From Ailurus styani (Eukaryota; Chordata; Mammalia; Carnivora; Ailuridae): 64,000 nt of DNA. Made by a program: the position numbers and the translations under genes. Below the pieces are notes generated by a model. That model was not told the origin of the DNA, did not search any database, and saw only the letters and a list, made by a program, of their open reading frames with translations. The stretch is from contig LNAC01000064.1 in the NCBI GenBank assembly GCA_002007465.1, forward strand, positions 3,836,681-3,900,680, given 5' to 3'. Positions 14,156 through 27,905 of the stretch are shown here, in pieces; position 1 is the first letter of the stretch; the number at the start of each line of letters is the position of its first letter.

Positions 14156-17100
14156 CTGTAACAAAAGAAATCGACTCATGAAGTATACAGTGGGTCTGTG
14201 TGTAACTTCATGCATATGGAGAAATCTTTGAATAATGGGGTAGAGACACATTAAGATAAAAACCAATAAATGAGCACAATGAAAAAATTACATTAAAAAT
14301 GAAAATATTCGATGCTTTTTAAAACTATTTCCTTTATATCCCATTAGTTTAAATGATTAAAATGGCAATTAAAAAAAAAACAACTCCACCCCAACATTAA
14401 AACATATGTTAAATATATATAAGCAGTGCTGAAGTAGTATGTTTATCAAATTTCATAATCTTAGACTACATCTTTTTTTTTTTTCTTTAAAACTACATCT
14501 TTCTCCCAAGTGATTGTCAGCCCTAGGATTAACACTGCACTGCTGTGTACAAATATATTACTGTCTACAGTCAGGAACAAAGGAACAGATTCACAAAGCC
14601 ATTTAAATTTACATGATAAATAATAATTAAATACAACATACACACATAAATGCACACATATGGTAAAAGCACTTTAAGCTGTAACAGGTCAGAAGATCCA
14701 AAGGAAACATAATGGCTACAATGGTGAAGAAAGAAAAAAACAAGGGATTATTTACTATACAAGGATATTTCAACTTGCCATTCTAGGCACTTTTTAATTT
14801 TAATAATTTCTACTATGAAATTTTTTGAGTAATAGTAATTTCACACCTATGTAAAAGTTCTACTCCTAATGGAATCTATCACTAAGGTAAGTAATCTCAA
14901 AAACAATAAAAAATTAAAAAGATATACATATAAATCGATTCTGATCCATTCTACTGAATAAAGCAATACTTTACCATGTTCTTATCTTCTACAGTTCAAC
15001 AATTTTTCTATAAATCACTGGTTACTCTGACATTTTTTCTAAGGACTATCTGAAATGGACAGGGGTTCTTCATGGCCCCATTAATTTAAATTCTACTCCC
15101 TCTTCTCCAACAGATGATCTCATTGTAGTAGCTGTTTAAAAACTGTTTAAAATTGCTAATATACAACTTTCTGGGTTTTGAAGAAAACATGTATAAAACT
15201 TGTAATTTCTCTCAAGAAACTATCATCTGCCACAAATGGAACAGGAAAGGACTGGCTGCAAGCTCTCAGGAATATCCTGAACAGAACATGCCTACAAAGG
15301 CATACAATCCATATTTCGCAAACTGTGGTGCCCAAAGAATGCAAAAGCTAAGAGATTATTTCCAGCTGCTTCAGCAGTTCACTAGGTATGGTCTGACTTG
15401 GATTAGTCTAAAAAAGAAAGTCAGAATTAAGAAAATCAGAAAAACTTAGAAGGAAGATACTCAGTGAGGAAAAGAAGGAACCAGGAGAAGATGAAGAAGA
15501 TGTACATAAAGGGAGTGGCAAAACAGCTGGGAGGTGGGGGTCAGAAGGACAGAAAAAGGGGAAAAAAGAGATGAGCTATCATAATAAATATTAGCATGCA
15601 GATGCTACAATAAAGATAGTACTTTTAAATGTCCACAGTGAAGAACATCAAATAGAAAACTACTTCTCATACAGCTGTACTATTTTCAAATGACTAGAGG
15701 TCTGGCTTGATTATAGGTCCTTATACTATGAACAATGTTTACATTTCACAGATCTTGCATTTTATGCCAAGCTTATCAAATAGTTCCATGTGGGTAAAAC
15801 CTCTGATTAAGCAGCAGGCATCAATTAAATCAATAAATAGTAAGCCTGGAGAATAGACCATACCACAAAAGTGCAATTAGTGTACTTGCTAACTGTTCTC
15901 CCAGGTTGCAGATACTACCCACCATATGAAAGTCTGAAGTGTAATAGAAACACTGCAGTAAATGAGGGACATATGGAAGAAAAATGACGTACTTGGTGTT
16001 ACATACAAAGCCAGATCCAAGAACAGGATTCTGTTTCTGTTGGAGCCAAAAGTGTTCTCACTAGATTATACTGACTATAAAGTTATAATAATAAAAAAGC
16101 ACTTAATGCAGATCATTCACAAACTAAAGAAAAATAATCAATCTTATAGAAAGCTTATCAAAATCTACCTCTGAGATATAAGAAAAAATAATAAAAATAA
16201 ATATTTATCGAAAAATGTCTTTATTCAGTTCTTTAGTTACTTTATAATTGGAAAAAATAAGCTTCCCCTTTTTTGGTTTATTTCACCTGCATTCAATAGT
16301 GGGACCATATGAGGAAATGCTCCCTCTAGATGCATTTTCAACATGAAAATGAATGCCTTCCTTCTTTGCTTGAACTGTATTTTTAAAAATTTAGGCTCAT
16401 GCGGAACTACTTACTCTAGAAGACTCATACTAGATCCAAAAAACAGTCCACTATTCTGAAATAAATAGCTTAAACTGGAAGTCAAACACCTGTAGATTCA
16501 GGATCCTGATAATGGTTGCACATAATACAAATAATATTCAAGTTGAAAACCAGACTTTCAATATCATTTGTTTAAATAAAATATTAGAACGTTAAATATT
16601 TTTTATTATTAACTGATTTTACACATGAACTATTAAAAACTTTTACATTTAATGTAATATGAAATGTAAGTCCAAAAGATTTTATCTTTTCTTGGGGCAA
16701 GAGAGTGTGTATTGAAAATGAAAACGTATGAACAACTCTGAAGTTATGAGCTTAAGTAATTTATAACTTATTTATAAATAAGATTATTTATAATCTTAAA
16801 TAAAGAGCAGAATTTTCCTGCAATTTTCAGATAACATAAGACTGTTGCTTAAAAATATGTTTTCTTAAGTACAACAAGAAATAAAAGTATTTTGGAGACT
16901 TCAGCTTCCTTTTAAGATTCTCAATATAAACTTGACAGAGTAAAATATCTAAAGTCTCAAGACTATTTTACCTTGCCACTGTGCAATGTTACAGTTTTAT
17001 AAAGTCATAACTAGAGTGACAACCCTACACAAAGCTATCAACAAAAGGTTTTAGTAGTTATTGCCACATTTGTGGTTGAAGACAGAAAACAGGTTCAAAA

Positions 17101-17755
17101 AAACCTTGTGACTGTTATGTTTACTAATGGAAAATATAGTTGTATCTATTTTGCCAAATAACTGATCTACAGGCACAAATTGCTTGGATATACTGCTTAT
17201 ACTACAGTTTCTGCTGAGAAGTACAGATATAGCAATATATAGTTATGCTATCACACTCAGTAAAGAATAATTTACGCATATACTTTCATCTGATACAAAT
17301 ATAACTCAAGCAAACTCTTTAACACCTTTCTGGAGTAAAAGGCATACTACTCTCTTGACTCTTACTAGATCTTATTAGAGTCATGTAAGTTATTTCTAAT
17401 GCAATTGCTGTTTCAATCATGTTTTCCTTAGTCAATTATATCTTCTAAAATGTACTGAATGAAAACATTCAATCTCCCAAATAAAATATACATTTAAAAA
17501 TTTGTCTATATTTTAAAATGACTAAAATGGTGAATTTTACATTATATGCATTTTGCTCATTGAAAAATTTTTCACGGGTGAATTATCATTCAAATTAAGA
17601 GTAGCAACAATGAAAGATAAAGTGTCAAAAAAATCTAATAGAATGTGCCAAAATCTTTGCATTTTTGGCATGCATTTTTATAACTGTTTTATAGACAGGA
17701 ACACATTCTGGAAATTCTCTACTTCTCAGAGATAGTACAGGTAGAGATATAAGTA

Positions 17756-18101
17756 CAGCTGACCCTTGAACAACATGGTTTTGAACTGTGTGGGTTCACT
17801 TCTACGTAGGTTTAAAAAAAAATAAGTATACTGGAAACAATTTGGAGATATGCAACAATTTGAAACAAACACAAATTGTGCAGCTTAGAAATACTAAAAC
17901 AATTAAGGAAAAGTTTGGTATTATTGTAAGAATACTGCATGTAATACAAAATATGTGTTAAATGTTTAGTTATTGGTAAGGCTTCCCATCTAAGCAATTA
18001 GTAGTTAAGTTTCTGGGGAGTCAAAAGTTATACGTGGTTTTTCAACTGCAGAAGTGGGAGGGTTAGTGCCCCTAACCTTTGCATTGTTCAAGGGTCAACT
18101 A
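17756..18101 (+). mobile_element. Tigger-type (pogo/mariner) MITE, 346 bp
   Basis: The ends are inverted repeats: cagctgacccttgaacaac at the left and, reverse-complemented, tagttgacccttgaacaat at the right. TA dinucleotides flank both ends (17754-17755 and 18102-18103), as expected for a Tc1/mariner-superfamily insertion. Internal matches include 'caaaatatgtgttaaatg' and 'gagtcaaaagttatacgtgg'. It is non-autonomous and contains no transposase. Confidence 0.85.
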
Positions 18102-19164
18102 TAAAGATGTAAGTAAAGATATATACATGTAGATACAGATATAGATATATACATAGACACATATAGAGGCAGAGGGCAAAAAAAAAATGTATGCAATACA
18201 GTGCAGGCCAGACAAAAGGCTTAATACACAAAGAGCTCTTATTAAGTGATAAGAAAAAGATGAGCAACAACTTAGAAAGAGAGTGTGCTTTTCATTAATG
18301 AGCCTGACAAAAACCCAAAAACTCTGTTAGGATGAGAGGAAGGAAACAGAAAACTCATGCAGCTACTTAGAAGGGCGATTTGATATTTGACATCCCCTAA
18401 CATTTTAAAGGTACATGCCCTTTGATCTAGTAATTCTTTTGGTAGCAATTTATTTCTATACATTCTCACCCAAGTTATGAAAAAATGCCAATAAAAAGGT
18501 GTTTATTGCAAAAAGTTTATTTATGCAAAAGATGAAAATTAGCTACAAGTTCACAGAGAAACATGGCAGACTAACTCTATTTTTCAAAATGGCCATAACA
18601 ATATGCAACCTTTTCTGTATGCTCTTATTCAAGGCTACCTGCTTAGGAAGTACTTAGGCATCTGAATTTTGAAGTTATACCTTAAAAATCCCACCACAAC
18701 CACTGCCAAAAAAAAAAAAAAATGAGAAACAACTTTAAAAATAAGATAGCAGAAGTCTGGAAGTATTTTTGCAATTATAATCAATCGGGGACTTTTCTAG
18801 GTACAGCAGCTGAATGGGAAATTTAAAACTTACAACTTAACACAGTAAGCCAAAACAACAACAAACAAACAAGACAAAAATGCAAAAGAAATCAAGAAAT
18901 AAAGCGGTTTTCTCTCCATTTTCTCAAAGAGCCAGGTTTTTATTCCTTCTGACATGTACACAAATTAGTGAAGCAGAGAACCTGTTTCAATAAACCACTG
19001 CTGCGTAGCATAGAAAAACGAAGCCAGAGTTCACTATTGAACTTCTGACCTCTGTCTCATTGCAGAGATGCTTAGGGAGCTCTGTACGCACGCTCCCATC
19101 CTTACTAAGAGTGAGCCCTCTTATTGGCTGAACTATGCCTGAACATTAGTGTTGTTCAGAAAAT

Positions 19165-19775
19165 ACCACAAATTCTGTCTTCATCAAAAAGGTGTCCAAA
19201 TAGATTGGAGGTTCCTCAAAAACAAAGAATTCTAATACGGAATTACCATATGATCCAACAATTTCATTCCTGGGTACATACCCGAAAGAAGTGAAAATGG
19301 GCTCCAGACGACACCTGTATGCCAGTGTTTGTGGCAGCATTACTCATAATAGCCAACTCAAAGCTGGAAACAACCCAAGTGTCTGATCGATTTAAGTTAA
19401 CGAAATGTGATACATCCCTAAAATGAAATATTATCCAGCCATAAAGATGAAGTTCTGATACCATACTACAAATACGGATGGACCTCAAAAACATCATGCT
19501 AAGTGAAATAAGCCAAATATTTATGATTCCACTTACAAGAAATATCCAGAATAGTCAAATTCATAGAGACAGAAAGTAAATTACAGGCTATCAAGGGCTG
19601 GGAGAGTTATTGCTTAATGGGAACAGAGTTTGTTTGTGATGATGAAAACATTTGGAAATAAATAGTGGTTATGGTTGTAAAACATTGTCAATGTAATTTA
19701 TTTCACTAATGTACCCCTGAATAATTACAAATGGAAAAAATTTTGTTATATGTATTTTACCACAATAAAAAAAGT
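19165..19775 (+). mobile_element. Old L1 LINE 3' end, sense
   Basis: The end of ORF2 and the 3' UTR: 'accatatgatccaacaattt', 'gcagcattactcataatagc', 'catgctaagtgaaataagcc', 'agacagaaagtaaattacag', and a terminal 'gtattttaccacaataaaaa'. The minus-strand open frames here are L1 shadows. Confidence 0.88.
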
Positions 19776-21195
19776 GAAAAAGGAAAGACTTCTAATTCAA
19801 TGATCAAGACAATTTACATTTTACCGGTAACATCTGTCTTAAGAAGAAACATTTAACATTATAAATAAGATCCTCCTAGTGATGACCACCTATGGGCCAT
19901 GACACTGACATGGATGGTGAAAATTAGTTTGTCAGGTAAATTTCTCTCACATGTATTCTTACAAAAATTTTATTCAAAGGAGCCCTGGAATGAACATCTA
20001 AACTGAAATGAAAGAATAATTCACTGTGAAAATGTCCCCTGTATTAAGACATCCCAAATCATTCAATACATCAAACATAATATTTTACGATGAATAAGCA
20101 AAAGCTGAACGCAGATCAAATGCACACACTGAGAAACAGCTATGTCTGATTCTGGAAGATTTACCAGTATAAACACTATTGAACATCTACTTAAAAAGTC
20201 TTAGCCAGACTGGCATGTCTTGAAAAAGCAACATATTGATACTGCTTTATATTCTAGGCCCAATTTCAAAACTTAAATGGGAGATGACGCATCTACACTT
20301 GTTTTTATTCTTTTTATTTGTATTTGTGATCACTGTTGTTATTTCAGATGTGAAATTTAAGGTAAACCTTAAAGTAAAACCTTAAATTAAAATAACATTA
20401 GGGACATTAGAGGAAAAAGGATGCAACTTAGGATTAGTTATCATGCAATTACTATTTAGAGACCAGTTCAGTCCTATAATTTGAAGGTCATTTGTAATTC
20501 CTGAACACTTCTATATCAGCACTAAGGCATCATGAAGTCAGATAGGTTGCTTTGCTTCCTGATTTGTCTGCATGACCCTTCCCAATTTTTTCATACAGTC
20601 CTCTTTCTGTATTTCTCTCCATCTAATCCTAACTTTTCATTCTCCTATAAAACTTTTTTCTTTAGGGCTCAGTGAAGTTTGGGCCCTACTAATTGTTTAC
20701 ATTCAAATGAAAATAATTAGAAAATTACGGATACATAAAATACACACTAAAGAATTTTCAGGAAATCACAAAAGCTTACTAACATACCTTATTTAAAGTG
20801 AAATTATAGAAACTCACTCTGGTTAGGAAAATAAATGCTTTTATACTGACCAGAAAGCTGGTATCAGTAGAAAACAATATTATTAATTGTTAAAAAAATT
20901 TTAGGACTTTTTAATAATACAGATATAAGACTTTATTCTTATTTTTATCTAGATTCAAATTTTCTGCCATTTTATTTTAATGGAAAAAGTTATAGATACT
21001 GTAATACTGTGATATTTTTGAAAAATAGTGGACTACTTCAAACTTTTACCAAAATAATCATGTTTCCTGTAATAACAAAGCCAAACTCCTTCTGCTTCCA
21101 GTGTTTTCCCCCTACTGTCAGCTGAAAAGTCCAAAAGATGGTTTGAAAATCTCCATGACCTTTTATGTCTATTCTCTTCTTGTGTGGTTATGAGA

Positions 21196-21392
21196 AAGTG
21201 GCTCAGTTGATTAAGCGTCTGCCTCTTGGTTTCGGCTCGGGTCATGATCTCAGGGTCCTGGGATGGAGTCCTGAGTCAGGCTCCAAGCTCAGTGGGGAGA
21301 CTGATTGAGATTCTCTCTCTCTCTCCTTCTTCCTCTGTCCCTCCCCCTGCAGGTGCATTCTCTCTCTCAAATAAATAAATCTTTTTAAAAAA
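21196..21392 (+). mobile_element. CAN-SINE, older subfamily
   Basis: A head with gtggctcagttgattaagcg (the older 'gattaagcgtctgcc' type), then gggtcatgatctcagggtcc, a C/T-rich tract and a caaataaataaatctttt tail. Confidence 0.93.
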
Positions 21393-22297
21393 TACAGCTT
21401 TTTTAAACCTATGTAACTTTATATTATCTAAACATTCATTAGATACTCACATAATAAAGGATAATAACAAGGAAAAAGCATAAAGGTCAGCATCTCTGCA
21501 GTGAATATGCAGGTTTTCTGCTTAGCAGTTTCCTCTCAGATCACTTGTAATTGCTCAGTGAAGACTAACTTTATTCTTTACCATTCAAGTGTTTCTACAA
21601 ACTATCTGGATAAATGAAAACAACTATAGAGTGCTTTCAGAATATAGTGACACAGAGAGTACTAATTTATCTCAAAGTAATCAACTTTATGATAGTTTTT
21701 AGCAAAAATCAGAAGGAAAAGAATAGGAACTCATTTGTATTAAAAATCCATTAAATTTAATATGCTCAATTTATCTCTAGACATCTTTGTAATTAAGAAC
21801 TATAAAGCTCTACAAATAATTTTTTTATTTACAGAAAAATTTTTTTAAAAAGGACCATTACTTTGAAGAAAACTTAATTACTTATAATGTTAGGCAGAAT
21901 AATCTTCCCTATGTGTTTGGGAGACAGAACAAGAGACAGACTAGGCTCCAAGAAGAAAGAGAAAGGAACTAAGTGCTTTTCTTTTTTTATTTACCATCAC
22001 TGATCATTCAAGCTCTTCCTCCTCCACACCACGACTAAAAGGAAAAAAAGTTCTACTGTTCTCATGTGGCAGAAGGTATTACTTATCCCTCTCATACCAT
22101 TCTCTCTTCTTTCTCAAATTCACAGGGCCTTAATTTATGAGCAAGGTGCTCTACCACCGAGGGAAACACCATTTCTCAGGCTCTCTCACAGTGCGGTATA
22201 GCCATATGACTAAGTTTTGGGCAATTAAGTATAAGCAGCAGTGAAATGTGGAACTTCCAAATATTCTACCTTGAAATTGAGGGCACACCTCCTCCTG

Positions 22298-22548
22298 ATT
22301 CAACTCTCATTTATTGAGAGCTTACTAATAAGCAAGTGGCACTATTCACATAGTCTCAATGTAGTCATCATTGGAAAGTAAGCTATCAGGAAGGCTTACT
22401 ATCTAGTTAAGTACCACTATTACCATTTTATATATAGTAACTCAGATTAACTTGCTCAATATTTTATAATTCATAATTAGTAAAGCTGGGATTTGAACTC
22501 AGGTCTCTAACTCTGAAGTTCATACCATGTGAACCACTGTACTCTAAT
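22298..22548 (-). mobile_element. MIR element
   Basis: The plus strand shows the reverse complement of MIR in order: 'catttattgagagcttacta', 'accattttatatatagtaac', 'gctgggatttgaactcaggt', 'gtgaaccactgta'. Nearly full length. Confidence 0.8.
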
Positions 22549-23039
22549 TTCACTCAAAAATCCTTAAAGTTCTTCACTGTTTCATAGCACAGGGGAAACT
22601 TAAAATTTAAAAGTTACTCTCATGCGTGGAGGCAGTGGGATTATAAATTCACTTTATTTTAAAACCTAAAACGCCTGGACGAAGCCATAGGAGACTTGGA
22701 GGGTTGGCTATTTTTTAAAAAAACTAATTTCTAGTTACCTGAGGTATACAGAACCTAACATTTGAGTTTAATAAAACAAATGACAGTAAGCATAAGTTTT
22801 ACTAGCAAAAGCCCTGGTGAAAAAAAAATCTATTTCTTATTCTAGTAATTAATTGAGTCAGAAACATACCCAGTATTCTGACATAATTCCTAAAGATTTA
22901 ATTGTAGAATGACTATATTTACTTTTTCTAAAACACACTGAATGTAAAATACAACCACCAATCATATTAAAAAATGGAAACTTAACCCCCTAAATGGAAG
23001 TTTTGTAAAATCAGACCAAAAAAATCTGAAAGACAATAC

Positions 23040-23448
23040 CTTCAATACTTGGCTGAATTTCTTCTGTTTTGGGGACAAAAATTCTGATTACGCTTGTGTT
23101 GATATAAATCAGAGGTAAACTGCGTGAAGTCAATGTATGGCTCCTCATGGGCTGACCAGGAGATTTTCTTTTCTCTTTTTGGGTCCTTGGTAGTTTTGCT
23201 TGAAATATACTTGCAATGGCATTAAGCAAAGGAAAGCAAAGGACAATATCAAAAGCTTGTGCTGAAAGAAGAATTTCATGAAGAAAATGGGGGGAACCAT
23301 CTGTTAAACCTTCAGATAACTTATAAAAACTTCTTCGCTCATTTCTTGATGTTAACTTGTGGCGGACATTTTTTGTTACAGCTTTTGTGTATGTCAGAGA
23401 GAGGAATCCATGCTGCTGATGAGAGCCATCTAGAAGTTTTGCTGTTGT
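23040..23448 (-). CDS. VPS13B: VPS13B exon 6 of 7 in this window (409 nt)
   Basis: This is the longest exon here. The acceptor is tctggaacag|ACA and the donor GAAG|gtattg; phase 0 in, one base out (136 codons + 1). The translation begins TTAKLLDGSHQQHGFLSLTY, passes through TKAVTKNVRHKLTSRNERRS, EGLTDGSPHFLHEILLSAQA and a basic segment (TQKEKRKSPGQP), then LPLIYINTSVIRIFVPKTEE, and ends at IQPSIEG. Beta-rich groove sequence is interrupted by a Lys/Arg-rich loop. The open frame extends beyond both splice sites (to 23478 and 23011), but those parts are intron. It is followed by an 8.9 kb intron. Confidence 0.95.
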
Positions 23449-26400
23449 CTGTTCCAGAAAAAGGAAATCATAATACACACCTCATTAAAAAAAGAAAAAA
23501 AACTGCCTGAAAGCAGAAAATAATCTCGGTTGGTATTATAACCTTTTATGTCTATATCCCTTGATGAGCACATTACTGATCAATTCCACAGATTTCCAAT
23601 TTCCAACCATCTAAAACTTAGAATGACTCAACTGAAAATGAGGAATCCTGAGTTCTAGTTCTAGAGTTTGAGAGGCAATTAAACTTTGTTGTGTCTGTGT
23701 CTATGATTTCTACATTTTCTATAACTTTCAGAATTTGGAACAAGGCATCTCTGGATTTTATCTTTTCGTTCTTGATAATTCTTCACTGAAAGTACCAATA
23801 TGCTGTTGTAACGTGGGTCACGTTACAGAGAGGCTGTTTATGCAAATGAAAAGGAAACAACCACGTTACATATTTCTACTTGTAATCAACAACCTGAATA
23901 GAAAAGATGATTGACTTCCCTTGACCTAACATATATGAGAACAGACTTTTTCCTTAGATAGTCTGGCTAATTTCTATGATGACTGAGCCCATAAAAAGAG
24001 CCACGTTGATATCATGCTTTGATAACTAAACCAATTGCTTAATGCATGTTTACTGGAAACAGGAATGTAACACAAAAATAAAAGAGCTGTCTTTTAGAAC
24101 CTGCTTATTTTCACTGGCTATCATACTATTTATAAAACCTAACTATCAACTCTCTTACAACTCAAACTGATATTCCTTGGGTTTAGTGCTATATTAATAT
24201 GCATACAACATCTGAGTAAAAATTATATCATTATAACATCAATATTTCTGACAAAACTTGTCCAATTAACTTACATTCAAATTACACACTCTAAACAAAT
24301 TATAGTAAAACAGCATATTTTTAAGGGTGAAGTTAAATGCATACTTTGTGTTTGTCAACATATGAAAATGACAGCTCTTGAAAGTTTTCCTGAACTAAGA
24401 AATATACATAAAATCCTATTTTTTAAATTACTCAACACAGGGCGCCTGGGTGGCTCAGTGGGTTAAAGCCTCTGCTTTCGGCTCAGGTCATGATCTCAGG
24501 GTCCTGGGATTGAGGCCCACATCGGGCTCCCTGCTCAGTGGGGAGCCTACTTCCCCCCTCTCTCTCTGCCTGCCTCTCTGCCTCCTTGTGATCTCTCTCC
24601 CTCTGTGAAATAAATAAAATCTTTAAATAAATAAATAAATAAATAAATAAATTACTCAACACAAAATTAAAGTTATATTCCACATTTCCAACCTCTCTTC
24701 CCAGGGCCTGACAAAGTTTTTAGGTTATTAGGGTCCAATGTGTGATGCCAAGAGAGGAAGTAAACTGAGAAAGAAGAACAAACAGGAAAAAAGTGAGAGT
24801 GGCAAAGCAGCAATGTGTCCAGGCCTATGTTATGCCTGTACTTGTGAAGCTCTTTGGCTTCCATTTCCTTCCTCTCATGCTGCTGCCTGTCATCCAGTGA
24901 CACAGCGAGAGGGAAAATAGTATGCAATTCAGCTGTCACTATTAATTTTGTTTTTAATTTGGACTTTACAATGAAGAAAGGTGAGATAAAATTTACCTTC
25001 ATATATGTTCTTTTTTAACCTAATTTTCTGACCATTAAAAATAACTTGGGAAGTAGGCACTGAATGGATGTACAAAATAATCATATTTCATATAACTGTC
25101 CTGCCCTCAGAACATTTTTTGAACCGTTCCCAATTTTCTTGTTACCTCTCTGATTTCTCTTTCCTTTTGCTTTCTACACTCAAAAGGAAATACGGTGAAA
25201 TGGGGAAAAGTACTACCAGTCTTCTCACCATCGTGCTAGACAGCAGGAAACACTGGATGGACAAGGGTGGCTGGGGTATGGCCACACAGCAACACTGTCT
25301 TTAGGTCTCTAAACTGGACTTTGGGGGGTGAGGGCTGTGCAAGCTGTCATCAGCCACTAATCTACATAACCTAGCTCACAATGGCAACACATGAATCCTG
25401 GAAAAGGCATAAAAGGTGTTTCATTGTATAAATGGTTTGATTTGGAATATATATTTTAAACATATTGAATGTAGGTACTGTTGAAAGGTAAACTCCCATG
25501 AGAGGAAGTTTGTTGAACTGCTGCATCCTTAATACCCTTAATGTAAGAGGAAAAAAAATGAATACTAGCTGGAGTTGAGATAATATAAATATTACTTTTT
25601 ATACAGTAATATCTTACACACTTTAAAATGAAAAGTTAGAAAATAATTAAAGAAATATTAGTAAAATTTTTAAAACCTTATTAAAACTGATAAAGAATTT
25701 ACAAGGGCATTAATAAGTGGGGTTTTTCATGAATATACACTAAAATTATTCAAAATGTAAAAAAAATTAAGAATGTTTCTTATAGACACTAATAACAATC
25801 AAAGAGATAAAAATAAATCTGAACAGAACTTTTGCTGATATAAAAGCCACATTTACAGACATCTTTTTCAAGACTAAAATTCCATAAAAAATAAAAAATC
25901 AAATCAGAAATTAGCATTTTCTATGTAAATACAATATTAAGCATTAAACTTAGGAACACAATTAGTTAAAATATTTGGCTAATTTTCATCATTTTTTAAA
26001 AAGATATAGGTCTTAAATTCCTTTTGAGCTACAAAAAAAAAGAGGAAATAGTTCCCATATGCTAAGAAAACATCTAACAATGTTTGTAGGGATTTAATAA
26101 ATTCTTAAGAGAATTGCTATTACCACTGTGATAATCTGGTCTTAATATTTTAAAATTACATGCATTTGTATTGACTTTAAGAATGTCACTTAAAAGAATT
26201 AGCTTAATAACATATCCAGATAACTGTACCACTAGAAAAAACAAGGTTCTAAATTTCTAAAAAGCCACTGATATACAGTTTAGTATTTATCTTCCATCAG
26301 TCAGTGACAGGCATACAGCCTTGTCCAGTTTCAAGAGGTCACCAAGTAAGGTACTTTGAATTAGTTGCGAGAAGGAAATGGCATAATTGAAAGGGGGAAA

Positions 26401-27471
26401 AGAAGCAATCTAAGTAAGAATCATAAAGGAAATGACAAAGCAGTTTGGTCAACTCTTGATCATTCAAAACATGCACAATTTAAAAAACATTATACTTAAT
26501 GTCTTACACTTTGATTTTCTTATGCTCGTGGTAAAATTAGGTTGTAATCACAAAACCAGAGTGAAAAATGGGATGTGCAAGTAACCCAGAAACAAACTAG
26601 ATCATAGTGGAAAACCAGTGTATGACTTAAAAGTACAGCAGAGTTCAATGGCAAAGTGGATGATACAGAGGAAGATGAAAATCAAGAGTTAACTCTATGG
26701 ATAGTTCAATTCTTTCTCTGGATTCCTGTTAGTGGGAGTTCTGTAGCATAATTTTAAAATGAATTCTTACAGAAGGAAAGAAGCCAGAGCAATTACTGAA
26801 AGGGTCCTGCTTGCTGATGGGTCGAACCAACAAGGTGCGTCTGTTCAGCTTGTCGGTACAGGAAAGGAAGACACCTCCACATTGCCCCAGAGACCAACAC
26901 TCTTCCCCAAGGCTTGAGGTGATGGACAGGAGCAAAGAAGGTGAAAAGACAAAAAGCAATAAAAGCCATAAGCAAAAAAATCTAGATAGTTTTAATTTTG
27001 CTCAAGTTTGCACAGGTTTAGGTTTGAGCCACTGCTAGGTATGGCCTCTGTCTGGACCATCTTCTGCAAAAGCATTGTTAATGGAAGTAAATGAAAAATA
27101 ATTGCTTTTAGTGTAAAATTACTACTTTTAGTTTATGATAAAGGACAATCCAACAAAATCTCATTTATGAATAGGAAGAACTTCTAAAAAGTCAACATAA
27201 TAATACATTAATGATAAAGTATTTTAATAAAAGCAATCCTACCTTTGCTGTTTGAAAAATTTTCTTAATACCTAGAACAGGAAAATGGTTACAAAATACA
27301 AGTAGCTTAAAGGAAGAGTTTTATTTTATAATGTAATTTTGGAAGAATAGGTCAAAAAGAATTTATTTGGAGCTCTAATTCTTGTAACCATTAGTCCTAT
27401 TGCATGAAAGAACAAAGATAAACAGTTTACAATATATTTTTTAAAAATCATAATTACTAAATGAGTCTCAC
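23449..27471 (-). other. VPS13B intron, 4.0 kb
   Basis: The only clear repeat is a young SINE at 24440-24648 with a 15 bp TSD. The rest (23460-24420 and 24665-27470) is AT-rich unique intron. A slightly GC-richer patch at 26790-27050 carries overlapping short open frames on both strands, but I cannot assign it to any family. Confidence 0.7.
24440..24648 (+). mobile_element. CAN-SINE, young subfamily
   Basis: Intact element from gggcgcctgggtggctcagt to a long (AAAT)n tail. A perfect 15 bp target-site duplication, aaattactcaacaca, is at 24425-24439 and 24649-24663. Confidence 0.97.
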
Positions 27472-27538
27472 CACAGGTTTTTCTTTGCACTGCAGAAATA
27501 CTCCTTCAAAATGTCCTGACTGCCAACCTTCCCCTGGC
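27472..27538 (-). CDS. VPS13B: VPS13B exon 5 of 7 in this window (67 nt)
   Basis: The acceptor is tttccag|GCC and the donor CCTGTG|gtgaga. One base completes the Arg codon left by the previous exon, and 22 codons follow: PGEGWQSGHFEGVFLQCKEK then PV. It ends on a whole codon. It is a microexon-like piece between introns of 1.8 kb and 4.0 kb and is too short to stand out by open-frame length; it was found by reading the gap between its neighbours. Together with the two exons before it (172+115+67 = 354 nt) it forms a block divisible by three. Confidence 0.93.
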
Positions 27539-27759
27539 CTGGAAAACATAAGTTCACCTTATCTGTTCTCTTCAATTTTTCTGAGTTAAAAAATTGAGCA
27601 TATATAACTATTTCAAATAGTTATTATGTAAACAACACTACACTGAACTAAAACATGGATCTGACAATGCAATCAAGAACAACTTATATTGGCACCACAT
27701 TCTGGTCATTTTGCATAGAAGCATTTGTCTTAATGGTAAAACTGTATACTTACTGATTG

Positions 27760-27905
27760 GTTATTTATGTCTATCTCATCCGTGAAACTATAAGGCCCAT
27801 AAGGGCATGACTGACATCTATTTTTCTCAAACACTGTATCCTCAGTGCTTATTAGCACAGTGCACATAATACACACCCAATAAATATTTTGACTAGGCAA
27901 ATGAA
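27760..27905 (+). mobile_element. L2 LINE 3'-end relic
   Basis: Resembles the L2 terminus: 'aaggcccataagggcatgac', 'actgtatcctcagtgcttat', 'acacacccaataaatatttt'. Old and diverged. Confidence 0.65.

Larger units (their letters stand above)
14156..23039 (-). other. VPS13B intron, 8.9 kb
   Basis: Holds a Tigger-type MITE (17756-18101), an L1 3' end (19165-19775), an older SINE (21196-21392) and a MIR (22298-22548). The intervals 14160-17750, 18105-19160, 19780-21190, 21400-22290 and 22550-23035 are AT-rich unique sequence with short A/T runs. I see no gene or conserved structure there. Short open frames (for example 15153-15449 and 15962-16174) have no family resemblance that I recognise. Confidence 0.7.

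Noticed and set aside
23011..23478. 155-codon open frame as a complete small protein
   Set aside because: It is an internal exon: the family-like sequence is confined to 23040-23448, and both edges are splice sites.
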